A DNA stretch of 59,264 nt from Collinsella aerofaciens (GTDB lineage: Bacteria > Actinomycetota > Coriobacteriia > Coriobacteriales > Coriobacteriaceae). How positions within the stretch are numbered: the stretch's first letter is position 1; each line of letters begins with the position of its first letter. Positions 59,254 to 59,264 of this stretch are shown one piece after another. The DNA lies in the NCBI RefSeq assembly GCF_018785265.1, contig NZ_WQPK01000028.1, forward strand, positions 1-59,264, written 5' to 3'. A program made the position numbers and the translations under genes. The notes under the pieces were generated by a model, which worked only from the letters and a program-made list of their open reading frames with translations, was not told the origin of the DNA and made no database searches.

Positions 59254-59264
59254 AGACAAACGGC

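Overview
The window is a contiguous piece of a high-GC chromosome with compact, mostly single-gene or small-operon layout. Protein-level resemblance, the ATP synthase operon with a signal-peptide-like b subunit, and the many palindromic intergenic repeats point to a gut Coriobacteriia, most likely Collinsella; this is inference, because no 16S or marker search could be run. I saw no rRNA, tRNA, CRISPR array or transposase gene.

Layout. 0.1-2.4 kb: a KdpD/KdpE-like two-component system. 2.5-9.4 kb: housekeeping genes (RlmKL-type rRNA methyltransferase, HAD phosphatase, transaldolase, Tex). 9.8-14.3 kb: a minus-strand Gfo/Idh oxidoreductase, OFA-type MFS and SDR cluster facing a divergent LysR regulator, followed by a diguanylate cyclase. 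15.6-19.9 kb: a MarR-controlled heterodimeric ABC exporter. 20.3-21.5 kb: pyridoxal kinase and a TIGR04076 protein. 21.6-25.1 kb: two AAA+/DUF4143 ATPases flanking a low-molecular-weight phosphatase; each ATPase is preceded by three repeats spaced exactly 33 bp apart. 25.2-32.5 kb: an MFS pump, then an accessory catabolic locus with an LpdD-like/isopentenyl-diphosphate-isomerase fusion, an SLC13-type transporter, an LpdC-like UbiD decarboxylase, UbiX and a MerR regulator. 32.6-39.1 kb: a membrane protein of unknown function, an aldose epimerase, a polar amino-acid ABC importer and an M20 dipeptidase. 39.4-46.3 kb: prfA, prmC (with a large insertion), a HigBA-like toxin-antitoxin pair, a Sua5/TsaC protein, glpK and upp. 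46.6-53.5 kb: the complete F1Fo ATP synthase operon. 53.6-59.2 kb: murA, an LCP ligase, pepT, a DtxR-like regulator and a homocysteine S-methyltransferase.

Most striking content. (1) The 26.6-32.5 kb locus looks like a gallate/protocatechuate-type decarboxylation system in which the accessory LpdD-like domain is fused to an enzyme making DMAPP, the precursor of the prenyl donor used to build the UbiD cofactor. (2) A ~150-165 bp element occurs three times (19990, 40518, 56128) with conserved loop sequences and helices whose sequence changes while pairing is kept. (3) The two ATPase genes share a 33-bp repeat geometry with unrelated repeat sequences. (4) Several further palindrome families (56-bp GGGGACGTTC/GACTAGTC, 31-bp TGTGACAAAGGG, TTGCGGTGGAATA) populate intergenic DNA, and one copy supplies the -35 box of a very good promoter.
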